Notes: a model not told the origin generated them from the letters alone. Shown: positions 54,011 through 63,047, counted from the first letter of the stretch. The stretch: DNA of 64,000 nt from Rhizobacter sp. Root1221 (GCF_001425785.1 NZ_LMDI01000034.1:92663-156662), one strand, 5' to 3'. Numbers and translations: made by a program.

Positions 54011-55321
54011 GAAGGTGATGCGATAGCAGCGCACCGCCGGGCCGGATGGCACCTCCGCGAACTCGGCCCCATGGATCGCCGCCACCTTCTCCACCACACG
54101 GTGACCGAGGCCGAGGCCCAGCCGTGACACCGCGGCGTCGCTGCGGAGCGGCGCCGTGCCGGTGGGGTCGTGGGCGTTGGTGACCTGCAGCCACCGGCCT
54201 TCGGCGTCGACCGTCACCTCCACCACAGTGCCCGGCGGGGCGTGGCCCAGCGCGTTTTCGATGAGGTTGCGCAGGGCCAGTTCGAGCAGCAACTCGTGGC
54301 CGGTGGCGCTGAAGGCCGGCGCGCCTGACAGCGCGAGCTCGTGGCGTCCGTCGAGCGCTGGCTGCGCGTAGCCGGCCAGCACCCGGGCCGCCATGGCCAC
54401 CACATCGAACGGCACCGCGGCCTCGGTCAGTTCCGCGTGGCTGGCGCGGGCGAGGGTCAGCAGGTGCTGCAACACTTGCCCGGCCCGCAGCGCATCGCTG
54501 GCGATGCGGCCGATGGCCTGCTGGCGTTCGGCCTCCGACAACGAACCTTGCAGCGATTGCGCATGCAACGCCAGTGATGCGAGTGGCGTGCGCAACTCGT
54601 GCGCCAGTTCACCCGCCAGGTGCCGTTCGCGGGCCATCGCCGCCTGGTACCGCACGATCAGGGCGTTGACCGATTCCACCACGGCCCGGAATTCCTCGTG
54701 GCGGTGGTCCGCCTGCAGCGGCTCGCCGGACTGGATGTTCAACGCGGCCACGTCGTTCGACAGGCGCCCGAGCGGCCGCAAACCGCGGCGGATGGCCAGG
54801 CCGAGCGCGATGGCCACCACGGGCAGCAGCCACAGGCCGGGTTCGGCCACCTGGCCTGCAATGTCCCATGCCAGGTCGTCGCGTTCGTCGATGCTCAGCA
54901 GCACCATCAGGCGCCGCCCATGGGCGGGTGAATCCCAGCGGGCGAACGTGCGCCACGCTTCGGCCGGCTGGCCGAGTTCGAGGGTGGCGAACCCTTCGCC
55001 CGGGTCGAAGGGCGGCTCGGGCGCGTCGCCTGTGCGGCTCAGCACCCGCCCGTTGGCATCCCAGACCACCACGCTCATCGATTGCTGGTAGTCGTGGCGC
55101 TTCAGGTCGGGCGTCGGGGGTGACGCATCGCGCGCGCTGATGAACTCGTTCGTGCGCTGGCTCATCAGCAGCGACGCCGTGCTGGCCAGGTGGCCGTCGG
55201 TGAGTTCGTCGGCCTCGTGGACCCCCGTTCGCAGCCCGATCACCACGAAGCCGGCCCACACGAGGGCAAGCGCACCCAGCACCCAGGCGAGCAGGTGGCC
55301 GATCAGGGTGCGGCGTTTCAT
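54002..55321 (-). CDS. Sensor histidine kinase, QseC/PmrB-like
   Basis: 439 residues: membrane helix 1 (about 10-30), periplasmic domain (about 31-160), helix 2 (about 162-178), HAMP-like linker, HisKA with His241 in LAHELRTPLASL, and HATPase with NLIENALGHAPPG and GLGLGHRVVEK. The HATPase G2 box is somewhat eroded (RLGLGLGHRVV). It overlaps its response regulator by 4 nt and the Rieske gene by 9 nt at the 3' end. Its likely role is control of the adjacent lipid A genes, by analogy with PmrB. Confidence 0.9.
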   Translation of the reverse strand: MKRRTLIGHLLAWVLGALALVWAGFVVIGLRTGVHEADELTDGHLASTASLLMSQRTNEFISARDASPPTPDLKRHDYQQSMSVVVWDANGRVLSRTGDAPEPPFDPGEGFATLELGQPAEAWRTFARWDSPAHGRRLMVLLSIDERDDLAWDIAGQVAEPGLWLLPVVAIALGLAIRRGLRPLGRLSNDVAALNIQSGEPLQADHRHEEFRAVVESVNALIVRYQAAMARERHLAGELAHELRTPLASLALHAQSLQGSLSEAERQQAIGRIASDALRAGQVLQHLLTLARASHAELTEAAVPFDVVAMAARVLAGYAQPALDGRHELALSGAPAFSATGHELLLELALRNLIENALGHAPPGTVVEVTVDAEGRWLQVTNAHDPTGTAPLRSDAAVSRLGLGLGHRVVEKVAAIHGAEFAEVPSGPAVRCYRITFSG

Positions 55322-56004
55322 GCCGGGGTGTCGGCGGGCACGAAGTAGCCCACGCCGCGCATCGTGCGGATCACGCTGTCGCCGAGCTTGCGGCGCAGGT
55401 GGTGCACGTGGACCTCGATCGCATTGCTGTCGAGCAACTGGTCGAAGTTGTAGAGCTTCGCTTCGATCTGCGCGCGCGACAGCACGCGCGGCCTCGCTTC
55501 CATCAACGTGAGCAGGACGGCGAACTCGCGGGCCGACAACTCGATGGCCTGTCCGTCGCGGGACACCGTGCGGGAGACGGTGTCGATCTCGAGGTCGCCA
55601 CATCGCAGGCTGGCCTGCGCCCGGCCACCGGAACGGCGGCGCAGCGCGCGGATGCGTGCGGCGAGTTCGCCCGCATCGAACGGTTTGATCACGTAGTCGT
55701 CGGCGCCCATGTCGAGTCCGGCGATGCGCGAGGCCACTTCGTCCCGGGCCGTCATGATCAGCACCGGGGTGGCGGGATCGGGCACGCCGGCGGGTGGCGA
55801 AGCGCGCAAGCGGCGAAGCAGTTCGCTGCCGTCGGCATCGGGCAAACCGAGGTCGAGGAGCACGAGGTCGAAGGACTCTGCGCGCAGCGCGGCCCACGCG
55901 GCTGCCACATTGCCGGCCACGTCGACCGCAGCGCCTTGCTGGCGGAGGTTGGCCCTCAGCCCGTCGGCAATGCCCTCATCGTCTTCGACCACCAGTACAC
56001 GCAT
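55318..56004 (-). CDS. OmpR/PhoB-family response regulator, QseB/PmrA-like
   Basis: 228 residues. Receiver: acidic pocket VVEDDEG, phospho-acceptor Asp51 in LVLLDLGLPDADG, conserved Thr in IMTARDE and Lys in VIKPFD. Winged-helix domain: LSAREFAVLLTLMEARPRVLSR and SNAIEVHVHHLRRKLG. First gene of the pair with the kinase. Divergent from the PAP2/eptA-like genes; a direct repeat matching PmrA/QseB-type half-sites lies between them (56027-56043). Confidence 0.93.
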   Translation of the reverse strand: MRVLVVEDDEGIADGLRANLRQQGAAVDVAGNVAAAWAALRAESFDLVLLDLGLPDADGSELLRRLRASPPAGVPDPATPVLIMTARDEVASRIAGLDMGADDYVIKPFDAGELAARIRALRRRSGGRAQASLRCGDLEIDTVSRTVSRDGQAIELSAREFAVLLTLMEARPRVLSRAQIEAKLYNFDQLLDSNAIEVHVHHLRRKLGDSVIRTMRGVGYFVPADTPA

Positions 56005-56026
56005 GGCCGGATTGTGCACGCCGGGG

Positions 56027-56043
56027 CTTAAGGATGGCTTAAG
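56027..56043. promoter_or_regulatory. CTTAAG-N5-CTTAAG box (PmrA/QseB-type site)
   Basis: Two CTTAAG hexamers are spaced by 5 nt (11-nt period), between the response-regulator gene and the PAP2 gene, 24 nt from the latter's ATG. PmrA-class regulators bind YTTAAK-N5-YTTAAK repeats. The box can serve both the autoregulated two-component operon and the lipid A genes. Confidence 0.7.
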
Positions 56044-56067
56044 CCACGGGGCGGATCGTGCGGTCCC

Positions 56068-56775
56068 ATGATCAAGTTGCAAGAGCGGCCCCACGCGGGT
56101 CAACGACCGGGCTACCTGGGCGTGGCGCTGGCCACGCTGTTCGTTTCCGTGTGTCTGTTCCTGTGGGAGGTGTCGGGCCGCGACATGGCCTGGGCGCACA
56201 CGTTCGGCAACGAACACGGCTTTCCCTGGCGTGACCACTGGTTGTTCTCCGAGGTGCTCCATGAAGGGGGGCGGCGGCTGTCGTGGGCCTTTGCCCTGTT
56301 CCTCTGCCTGGGGGTGTGGTGGCCGGTCGGTGTGTTGCGCCGCATCGGCCTGTCGCATCGCCTGCAGCTGGCTGCCACGGCGATGGTGGCCAGTGGGGTG
56401 GTGGTCGCGATCAAGTCGGGCAGTGGCTCCAGTTGTCCGTGGGACATGCAGGCCTTTGGCGGGGTGGCGCACTTCGTGCCCCACTGGCGCCTGTGGGGCC
56501 TGCCCGATGGCGGCAGTGGCCATTGTTTTCCGGCCGGCCATGCATCGGCCGGGTTTGCCTTTGTCGGCGGCTGGTTCGTGTTCCGCGCGTGGCCGCGTGT
56601 GGCCGCCGTGTGGCTCGCCTCGGCCGTCGGCGCGGGCCTGGTCTTCGGTGTGGCCCAGCAGGTGCGTGGGGCTCACTTCATGAGCCACACCTTGTGGACC
56701 GGCTGGATCTGCTGGGTCGTGGCGTGGGCCATCGATGCCGTGTGGCCGCGTGTCGCGACGGAGGTGCTCGCATGA
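56068..56775 (+). CDS. PAP2-family membrane phosphatase
   Basis: 235 residues with about six membrane helices. The three phosphatase motifs are KSGSGSSCPW, PAGHASAGF and RGAHFMSHTLW, giving the catalytic histidines. Relatives include LpxE-type lipid A phosphatases and PgpB-type lipid phosphatases. Its stop overlaps the ATG of the phosphoethanolamine transferase gene (ATGA), so a lipid A or undecaprenyl-phosphate role, clearing the site to be modified, is inferred from context. Confidence 0.88.
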   Translation: MIKLQERPHAGQRPGYLGVALATLFVSVCLFLWEVSGRDMAWAHTFGNEHGFPWRDHWLFSEVLHEGGRRLSWAFALFLCLGVWWPVGVLRRIGLSHRLQLAATAMVASGVVVAIKSGSGSSCPWDMQAFGGVAHFVPHWRLWGLPDGGSGHCFPAGHASAGFAFVGGWFVFRAWPRVAAVWLASAVGAGLVFGVAQQVRGAHFMSHTLWTGWICWVVAWAIDAVWPRVATEVLA

Positions 56776-58418
56776 ACACGCTGGTCATGAAGTGGCGCCG
56801 CCGCCGGGTCTCCCTGGGGTGGCCCAACGTCAGCCGCCCTTCGGTGCTGATCGCCGCGGTGTGTGTGTGGATCGCCACGCTGGGCAACGTCGCGCTGTGG
56901 CGCGAGCTGTCACGGCTCGGCGTGTGGCACGGCCTGGCCGGCTGGACGCTGGTGGCGGGCATGGCCGTGGGCATCGGTGGCCTGATGGCGCTGTGGTTCA
57001 GCGTGTTCGCATGGCGCCGCACGCTCAAGCCGATGCTGGTGTTGATGCTGCTGGCCGCAGCCGGGTGCACGCACTTCATGCTGTCCTACGGGGTCGTGAT
57101 GGACCCGCCGATGATGGTCAACGTGGTGCAGACCGACGTGCACGAGGCCACCGACCTCCTGAACGTGCACCTGTTGGTGAACCTCGTGCTGCTGGGCGTG
57201 CTGCCAGCCGTGTGGGTGGTGTGCCAGCGGGTGTCGTATGGCCCGTGGCTGCGCCGCCTGAGGGGCAACCTGCAACTCGGGGCGGCCGCGGTGGGGCTGG
57301 CATTGGTCGCGGTGATGGCCTGTTTCCAGCCGCTGGCCTCGACGATGCGCAACCACCACGAGGTGCGTTACCTGATGACCCCCCTCAACGTGGTCTACGC
57401 AGTGGGGAAGACCGCGTTCGCGGGCCCGGTGCGCTCGCACGACCTCCTGCCGATCGGCGTCGACGCCGTGGCGGGCACGCGGTTCGGCACCACCCGGCCC
57501 CCGCTGCTGGTACTCGTGCTCGGTGAAACCGGCCGCGCCGGCAACTTCGGTGTCAACGGCTACGCCCGCGACACCACGCCGGCCCTGGCCCAGGAAGACA
57601 TCGTCAGCTTCCGCAATGTGTGGTCGTGTGGCACGAGCACGGCGGTGTCGGTGCCGTGCATGTTCTCGCGCCTGCCGCGCAAGACCTTCTTCGACCGCGA
57701 CCACGAGGAGGAAGGCCTGCTCGACGTGCTGCAGCGGGCCGGCTACGGTGTGCTGTGGCTCGACAACCAGGGTGGGTGCAAGGGCGTGTGCGACCGGGTG
57801 CCCAACGTGTCGACCTGTGCCGATGGCGAGTGCCTCGACGGTGTGATGCTGGCAGGCCTGGACGACCGGCTGGCGGCGCTGCCCGCGGAACGCCGCGCGC
57901 GTGGCGTGGTGCTGGTGCTCCACCAGATCGGCAGCCACGGCCCGGCCTACTACCGCCGTTCGTCACCCGACACCAAGCGGTTCCTGCCGGAGTGCACCCA
58001 GAACGAACTGCAGGCCTGCTCGCGCGACGAGCTGGTCAACGCCTACGACAACAGCATCGCGTACACCGACCGCCTGCTCGGCGACAGCATCCACTGGCTG
58101 CAGCGCCACGAGACCGCGTGGCAGCCGGCCCTGGTGTACGTGGCGGACCACGGCGAGTCGCTCGGCGAGAACAACCTGTACCTGCACGGGCTGCCGTATG
58201 CCGTGGCGCCCGATGTGCAGAAGCGCGTGCCCTGGATCACCTGGATGTCCCCGGGCTTCGAGCGATCGGCCGGGGTGGACCGCGGCTGCCTGCGCGGCCG
58301 CGTGGACAACGAGGTGTCCCACGACCACTACTTCCACTCGGTGCTGGGGCTGCTGGGCGTGCACACGTCGGTGTACGACGCGGCGCTCGACGCCTACGCC
58401 CCGTGCCGCAACGGCTGA
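56772..58418 (+). CDS. eptA: Lipid A phosphoethanolamine transferase, EptA-like
   Basis: 548 residues: five N-terminal membrane helices (about 25-215) and a periplasmic sulfatase-fold domain. The metal and nucleophile motifs are LVLGETGRAGNFG, CGTSTAVSVPCMFS (catalytic Thr), QIGSHGPAYY and VADHGESLGE. Cysteine pairs typical of EptA (GGCKGVCD, CADGEC, ECTQNELQAC) are present. It adds phosphoethanolamine to lipid A, lowering the surface charge and promoting resistance to cationic peptides such as polymyxin. Adjacent to a PmrAB-like system. Confidence 0.92.
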   Translation: MNTLVMKWRRRRVSLGWPNVSRPSVLIAAVCVWIATLGNVALWRELSRLGVWHGLAGWTLVAGMAVGIGGLMALWFSVFAWRRTLKPMLVLMLLAAAGCTHFMLSYGVVMDPPMMVNVVQTDVHEATDLLNVHLLVNLVLLGVLPAVWVVCQRVSYGPWLRRLRGNLQLGAAAVGLALVAVMACFQPLASTMRNHHEVRYLMTPLNVVYAVGKTAFAGPVRSHDLLPIGVDAVAGTRFGTTRPPLLVLVLGETGRAGNFGVNGYARDTTPALAQEDIVSFRNVWSCGTSTAVSVPCMFSRLPRKTFFDRDHEEEGLLDVLQRAGYGVLWLDNQGGCKGVCDRVPNVSTCADGECLDGVMLAGLDDRLAALPAERRARGVVLVLHQIGSHGPAYYRRSSPDTKRFLPECTQNELQACSRDELVNAYDNSIAYTDRLLGDSIHWLQRHETAWQPALVYVADHGESLGENNLYLHGLPYAVAPDVQKRVPWITWMSPGFERSAGVDRGCLRGRVDNEVSHDHYFHSVLGLLGVHTSVYDAALDAYAPCRNG

Positions 58419-58425
58419 GGCCGCG

Positions 58426-58935
58426 TCAGGCTTCGGCGATGAGCCGGTCGATCAGCGCGTGCAGTGCCGCGAAATCGGGCTCGCCCACGTAACGCTTGAC
58501 GATTTCGCCACGCTTGTTGATCAACACGGTGGTGGGCGTGAGCTGCACGTCGCCGAACTGCTGCGCCATGTGGCCGAGGTTGTCGATCACGACGGTGAAC
58601 GGCAGCTGGCGCGACTGTGCGAAGTTGACCACGTAGGCCGGCGGGTCGTACGACATGGCCACCGCGAGCGTGTCGAACCCCTTGCCGGCGTACTTCTTGT
58701 GCGTGGCGATGATCTGCGGCATCTCCTTCACGCACGTGGTGCAGCTGGTGGCCCAGAAGTTCACCAGCACGACCTGGCCCTTCAGGTCGGACGTGCGGGC
58801 GGTGCTGCCGTCGAGCCGCGTGTAGGCGACGTCGGGGGCCATCGTTGCCGTGCCGACGGACAGCGCCACCAGGGTGGCGCCGGCGGCGAAGATCACGGCG
58901 CCGAGGCCGATGGCAAGATGGCGGGTCAGTTTCAT
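58426..58935 (-). CDS. TlpA-like membrane-anchored thioredoxin
   Basis: 169 residues with an N-terminal membrane anchor (about 8-30) and a periplasmic thioredoxin-fold domain with the redox motif CTTC (C65, C68) in WATSCTTCVKEMP, and a cis-proline at LTPTTVLI. TlpA/ResA relatives reduce cytochrome c or CuA-site cysteines. Start uncertain: ATG at 58947 would add MLLN. It is convergent with eptA (7 nt apart) and divergent from the DUF4197 gene (15 nt). Confidence 0.88.
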   Translation of the reverse strand: MKLTRHLAIGLGAVIFAAGATLVALSVGTATMAPDVAYTRLDGSTARTSDLKGQVVLVNFWATSCTTCVKEMPQIIATHKKYAGKGFDTLAVAMSYDPPAYVVNFAQSRQLPFTVVIDNLGHMAQQFGDVQLTPTTVLINKRGEIVKRYVGEPDFAALHALIDRLIAEA

Positions 58936-58950
58936 GTTCAGGAGCATTCC

Positions 58951-59634
58951 ATGCAGCGCAGAAAGTTTACGTCAGCCACCTTGTTGGTGCTGGCCGCGGG
59001 ACGTTGGGGAACGGCCGGTGCATCGCCGTTCAGCGAAACGGATGCCGCCAGCGGGGTGCGGGCGGCCCTGGAACGCGGGGCGGTGTCCGCCGTGGGCCTG
59101 CTCGGCCGCACGGATGGATTCCTCGGGAACCCGAAAGTTCGCATCCCGTTGCCGGGGTTCCTGAATGACGCGGCTTCGCTGCTGCGTGCCACGGGCCAGC
59201 AAAAGCGCGTGGACGCCCTGATCACGGCCATGAACCGGGCTGCCGAATCGGCGGTGCCCGAGGCCAAGGCGGTGCTGGTGAACACGGTCAAGAACCTGAG
59301 CGTGGAAGACGCCCGCCATCTCGTGACCGGGGGCGACAACTCGGTCACGCAATTCTTCGCGGACAAGACCCGCGTGCCGCTGGGCGAACGGTTCCTGCCC
59401 ATCGTGACGCGGGCCACCGAACGGGTGTCGCTGGCAGCGAAGTACAACGCGGTGGCCGGCAAGGCCGCGGCGTTCGGGCTGCTGAGGGGCGACGACGCCA
59501 ACATCGAGCGTTACGTGACCGGCAAGGCGCTCGACGGGCTCTACCTGATGATCGGCGAGGAAGAACGCAAGATCCGGCAGGACCCCATCGGCACCGGCAG
59601 TGCCATCCTGAAGAAGGTGTTCGGCGGGCTTTGA
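58951..59634 (+). CDS. DUF4197 family exported protein
   Basis: 227 residues with a signal peptide (LAAGRWGTAGA-SPF). The family pattern is clear: GVRAALERGAVSAVGLLGRTDGFLGNPKVRIPLPG (in pieces), MNRAAESAVPEAKAVL, ITKAT-like block VTRATERVSLAAKY, and the C-terminus DGLYLMIGEEERKIRQDPIGTGSAILKKVFG (in pieces). Function is unknown. Neighbours are the thioredoxin gene (divergent) and a convergent signalling-like gene. Confidence 0.86.
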   Translation: MQRRKFTSATLLVLAAGRWGTAGASPFSETDAASGVRAALERGAVSAVGLLGRTDGFLGNPKVRIPLPGFLNDAASLLRATGQQKRVDALITAMNRAAESAVPEAKAVLVNTVKNLSVEDARHLVTGGDNSVTQFFADKTRVPLGERFLPIVTRATERVSLAAKYNAVAGKAAAFGLLRGDDANIERYVTGKALDGLYLMIGEEERKIRQDPIGTGSAILKKVFGGL

Positions 59635-59643
59635 GGGCCCCCA

Positions 59644-59712
59644 GGGTCGGGCGGCACCCGACCCGCCCCCGGTGGGGGTCAAGGAACTTGGGGCGGCCCG
59701 GCGTTTCCTTGA
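59644..59712. terminator. Three stem-loops in a convergent gap
   Basis: GGGTCGGG / CCCGACCC with a CGGCA loop (59644-59664), CCCCC / GGGGG with a GGT loop (59666-59678), and TCAAGGAA / TTCCTTGA (59679-59686 with 59705-59712) follow one another between two gene ends. A bidirectional transcription end is likely; no U-tract is seen. Confidence 0.6.
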
Positions 59713-59720
59713 GAGCCCGC

Positions 59721-60887
59721 TCAGGTGGTCTTCGAGAGCTCGAACATCAGCGCGGACGGCAGCGACGCCATGATGGCGTCGCGCCCCACGCGGGCCATGT
59801 TCAGACCGCCGAATCCGGAGATCTCGAAGGTGCTGCCTTCCTCGATGATCTCGATGAACGCCACATCGGACCCGTTCGACTCGCATTCGTTGCGCAGGTC
59901 GTTGAACCGGTCGCCGCGCAGCACGGCTTCGATGACGACCGCGTGTGGCAGCCCGCCGCGGCAGAACTCGCGGGCTTCCTGCACCGAATTCACGAAGTCG
60001 ACGATCAGCCCCATGTTGCGGATGGCGTCGCGCACCTGCACGCGCACGTCGCGGCGGGACGCCACCACGAGCACCTGGCTGCCCGCCAGCGGCTTCGAGC
60101 TGATCGACGGCGAAAAGCCCTGGTCCAGCTCGATGGCGCTCACCCCTTCCAGCTGGTCGTTGACCGTGCGGGGGAATTCGATGGTGAGGGTGGTGCATGC
60201 CCCGTCGAACTTGCGGTCGAGGGGCAGGCCCATCGTCCAGGCCGTCTGTTCGACCAGGCGCCACGTGGTGGTGTCCAGCGCGGCACGGGCGGCGGTTTCG
60301 GCCGGTTCCTCGATGCCTTCGTCGGGGGCGCGGTAGGCGAACTTGCACACCACGCGTGCGTGGGTGGGCCAGGTCTTGATGTCGGTGCGGAACTCGATGT
60401 TCGACTGGGCGTGCGTGAGCGACCAGGCCAGCATCGCGTTGAACAGGCTGAACAGCAGGCAGGCATCCACGATGACCTCGGCCGGCTTGAGCATCTGCTT
60501 GATGACGATGCCCCGGGCCTGTGTTTCGCGGGCGCGCTGGTTCAGCACGTCCTTCAAGGTGTCGGTGAGCCGCAGCCGCTCATGGGTCTGGCGCAGCCGG
60601 CCGGACGCCAGGCGGGCGAGCTGCTGGCCGGTCATGCCGGCCAGGCGCACCTGCTGGATCTCTTCACCGAGGGCCCGCAGGCTCGCGCGGTCGATGCGGC
60701 CGGTGGCAGCGAGGGTCTGGACCCGCTCCAGCGCAGCCGTCAACGGCCCCGACATCTCGGCACACAGGGCCTGGACGACGTCGAGCCAGCGCGTGATGTC
60801 CGCCGCGGTCTTGTCGTCGGTCACCGGGATGGGGGTGGCGGTCGTCGTGCTGGCGCCGGGGGCGCGGTTCAGGTCACTCAGGTCCAT
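59721..60887 (-). CDS. Signalling-like protein with degenerate kinase and receiver regions
   Basis: 388 residues. The middle (about 120-265) resembles a histidine-kinase ATPase fold with helices where an N-box would be (ACLLFSLFNAMLAWSL) but lacks the glycine boxes. The last 115 residues (SQVLVVASRRDVRVQVRDAIRNM through DVAFIEIIEEG) follow a receiver-like beta-alpha pattern without the phospho-acceptor aspartate (HAVVIEAVL instead). Function unknown; it may be a scaffold. Start taken at 60887; ATG at 60899 is an alternative. A hairpin lies 72 nt upstream. Confidence 0.7.
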   Translation of the reverse strand: MDLSDLNRAPGASTTTATPIPVTDDKTAADITRWLDVVQALCAEMSGPLTAALERVQTLAATGRIDRASLRALGEEIQQVRLAGMTGQQLARLASGRLRQTHERLRLTDTLKDVLNQRARETQARGIVIKQMLKPAEVIVDACLLFSLFNAMLAWSLTHAQSNIEFRTDIKTWPTHARVVCKFAYRAPDEGIEEPAETAARAALDTTTWRLVEQTAWTMGLPLDRKFDGACTTLTIEFPRTVNDQLEGVSAIELDQGFSPSISSKPLAGSQVLVVASRRDVRVQVRDAIRNMGLIVDFVNSVQEAREFCRGGLPHAVVIEAVLRGDRFNDLRNECESNGSDVAFIEIIEEGSTFEISGFGGLNMARVGRDAIMASLPSALMFELSKTT

Positions 60888-60958
60888 GGCAGGTTCCATT
60901 CCTCGGAACACCGGCCGCCGGGCGAAAACCACTCGGCGCCGTTCCTATGACAAGAAGT

Positions 60959-60984
60959 GTCACCTGACTCGGGTCAGTTGTGAC
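60959..60984 (-). promoter_or_regulatory. Hairpin or operator upstream of the degenerate signalling gene
   Basis: GTCAC-CTGAC-TCGG-GTCAG-TT-GTGAC forms a 10-bp stem with a 2-nt bulge. It lies between the CoA-transferase stop and the downstream gene's start. It may end the upstream transcript or act as a regulator-binding site. Confidence 0.4.
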
Positions 60985-61061
60985 GGCTTGTCAGCGCCAA
61001 AACCCCGGACTGAGGGGGCCGGTGCGCCCCCTAACTCATGGTGGTGCCGCGTGAACAATGC

Positions 61062-62318
61062 TCAGATCACGCCTCGCTGGTGCAGGGCCGCCAGTTCCTG
61101 GGGCGTCCAGCCTCGTTCGCGCAGCACCTCGTCGGTGTGTTCCCCAAGCAGGGGCGGCGGGCGCCGGTACTGCACCGGCGTGCCCGAGAGTTTCATCGGG
61201 CTCGCGACCAGCCGGAGCGTGTCGCTCCTCGGGTGGGCCATGGGCACCGTCATCTCGCGGGCCACCACGTGGGGGTCGGCGAACACTTCCTCGAGGTTGT
61301 TGATGGCACCACACGGCACCTTCGCCGCCTCGAGGGCGGTGAGCCAGTCCTGTTTCGCGCGCGCCTTGATCAGGCCGGCCAGCAGGGGTACCAGCGTATC
61401 CCGGTGGCGCACCCGGTCGGCGTTGCGGATGAAACGCGGGTCGGCCGCAAGTTCGGGGCAGCCGGCGATGCCGCAGAACTTGGCGAACTGGCCGTCGTTG
61501 CCCACCGCGAGGATCAGGTGGCCGTCGGAGGTCTCGAACACCTGGTACGGCACGATGTTCTGGTGGGCGTTGCCCACGCGGCCTGGTGGCACGCCGGTGG
61601 TGAGGTAGTTGGCCCCAAGGTTCGCGAGCATCGCCACCTGCGTGTCGAGCAGCGCCATGTCGACGTGCTGGCCCTCGCCGGTGGCCTCGCGGTGGCGCAA
61701 TGCCGCGAGGATGGCCACCGTGGCGTACATGCCGGTGAACAGGTCGGCCACGGCCACGCCCACCTTCTGCGGGCCGCCTCCGGGCAGGTCGTCGCGTTCA
61801 CCCGTCACGCTCATGAGCCCGCCGATGCCCTGGATGGCGTAGTCGTAGCCGGCGCGCTCGCGGTACGGGCCGGTCTGGCCGAACCCGGTGATCGAACAAT
61901 AGACGAGGCCGGGGTGGGCCGCGCGCAGCGAGGCCGCGTCGAGGCCGTAGCGGGCCATGTCACCCACCTTGAAGTTCTCGATGAACACGTCGCACTGCGC
62001 CACCAGGCGCCGGATCAGCGCCTGGCCGTCCGGGTGGGCGATGTCGACCGTGATCGACCGCTTGTTGCGGTTGGTACCCAGGAAGTACGCCGCTTCGGCG
62101 GTGTCGTCCCCGCCGCGGCCCTTCAGGAAGGGGGGGCCCCAGCCCCGGGTGTCGTCTCCACCGGCGCCGTCTCGCAGCGGGCGCTCGATCTTCAGCACGT
62201 CGGCGCCCAGGTCCGCCAGCGTCTGCGTGCACCAGGGGCCGGCCAGCACGCGGGACAGGTCGAGCACACGCACACCCGCGAGGGACTGCGGCAGGGGAGG
62301 AGGAGGCGTCTGGGTCAT
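61062..62318 (-). CDS. CaiB/BaiF family (class III) CoA-transferase
   Basis: 418 residues. The catalytic aspartate is in HVDMALLDTQVA, and the N-terminal VRVLDLSRVLAGPWCTQTLADLGADVLKIERP (in pieces) and the NRNKRSITVDI block are typical of formyl-CoA/succinyl-CoA transferases. It moves CoA between carboxylic acids; the acid here cannot be deduced, and no acyl-CoA dehydrogenase gene is adjacent. It is divergent from the small lipoprotein gene. Confidence 0.9.
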   Translation of the reverse strand: MTQTPPPPLPQSLAGVRVLDLSRVLAGPWCTQTLADLGADVLKIERPLRDGAGGDDTRGWGPPFLKGRGGDDTAEAAYFLGTNRNKRSITVDIAHPDGQALIRRLVAQCDVFIENFKVGDMARYGLDAASLRAAHPGLVYCSITGFGQTGPYRERAGYDYAIQGIGGLMSVTGERDDLPGGGPQKVGVAVADLFTGMYATVAILAALRHREATGEGQHVDMALLDTQVAMLANLGANYLTTGVPPGRVGNAHQNIVPYQVFETSDGHLILAVGNDGQFAKFCGIAGCPELAADPRFIRNADRVRHRDTLVPLLAGLIKARAKQDWLTALEAAKVPCGAINNLEEVFADPHVVAREMTVPMAHPRSDTLRLVASPMKLSGTPVQYRRPPPLLGEHTDEVLRERGWTPQELAALHQRGVI

Positions 62319-62357
62319 CCGGTCATTGTGCGGCAGGCCCACAACGATAATGTGGCC

Positions 62358-62891
62358 ATGTCGGATCATTGGATGAGGCCCGCGCGCCGGGTGATGGGGG
62401 CCGCCGCGGTCGGGTTGGCGGCGTGTTCGCCCACCTACGATTGGCGCGACGTGCGGCCGGCCGACGCCGGCGTGCAACTGCTGTTCCCGTGCAAGCCCCG
62501 CACCGAGGCGCGGTCGATCACCCTGGCCGGCCAGCCTGTGCGCATGACCATGGTGGCGTGCGAGGCAGGCGGCAGCATGTTCGGCCTGGCGTTTGCCGAT
62601 GCCGGCGACCCGGGCCGGGTGGCGCCGGCGCTGGCTGCGCTGCGCGCGGCCCAGGCCGGCAACCTGGGCGCCCCGGCGCAGTCCCTCGGCACGGTGACCG
62701 TGACCGGCGCGAACCCGGCGCCGGTGCCCGAGCGGGTGCAGGTGAACGGCCGCTTCCCGGACGGCACCGCGGTGCGCCAGCAACTGGTCTATTTCGCGCG
62801 GGGCACCCGGGTGTACCAGGTGGCGGTGATGGGTGAGGCCACCGCCGAGGCGGCCGGCACGTTTTTCGAGGGTATCCGCCCCGCGCCGTGA
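62358..62891 (+). CDS. Putative lipoprotein, function unknown
   Basis: 177 residues with a lipobox VGLAAC (Cys about 23) after MSDHWMRPARRVMGAA. The mature part begins SPTYDWRDVRPADAG and continues with strands (VQLLFPCKPRTEARSITLAG, VYQVAVMGEATAEAAGTFFEGI in pieces) and two cysteines that may pair. No known domain recognised. The ATG at 62358 has no strong ribosome-binding site. It is divergent from the CoA-transferase gene. Confidence 0.7.
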   Translation: MSDHWMRPARRVMGAAAVGLAACSPTYDWRDVRPADAGVQLLFPCKPRTEARSITLAGQPVRMTMVACEAGGSMFGLAFADAGDPGRVAPALAALRAAQAGNLGAPAQSLGTVTVTGANPAPVPERVQVNGRFPDGTAVRQQLVYFARGTRVYQVAVMGEATAEAAGTFFEGIRPAP

Positions 62892-63047
62892 CAGGTTGCC
62901 GCTGTGGCGTGTCGGCCATTCGGACGGGCGGCGCGTTGTGCAGTCAGCGTCTGATGTCTAATGCGGTGTGTGTTTTGAGGCGAAGGAGCCCCTGTGCACT
63001 GCATGAGCTTGAGCCCGTTGTCCCGGAACCACCGATAATTTCATGCC

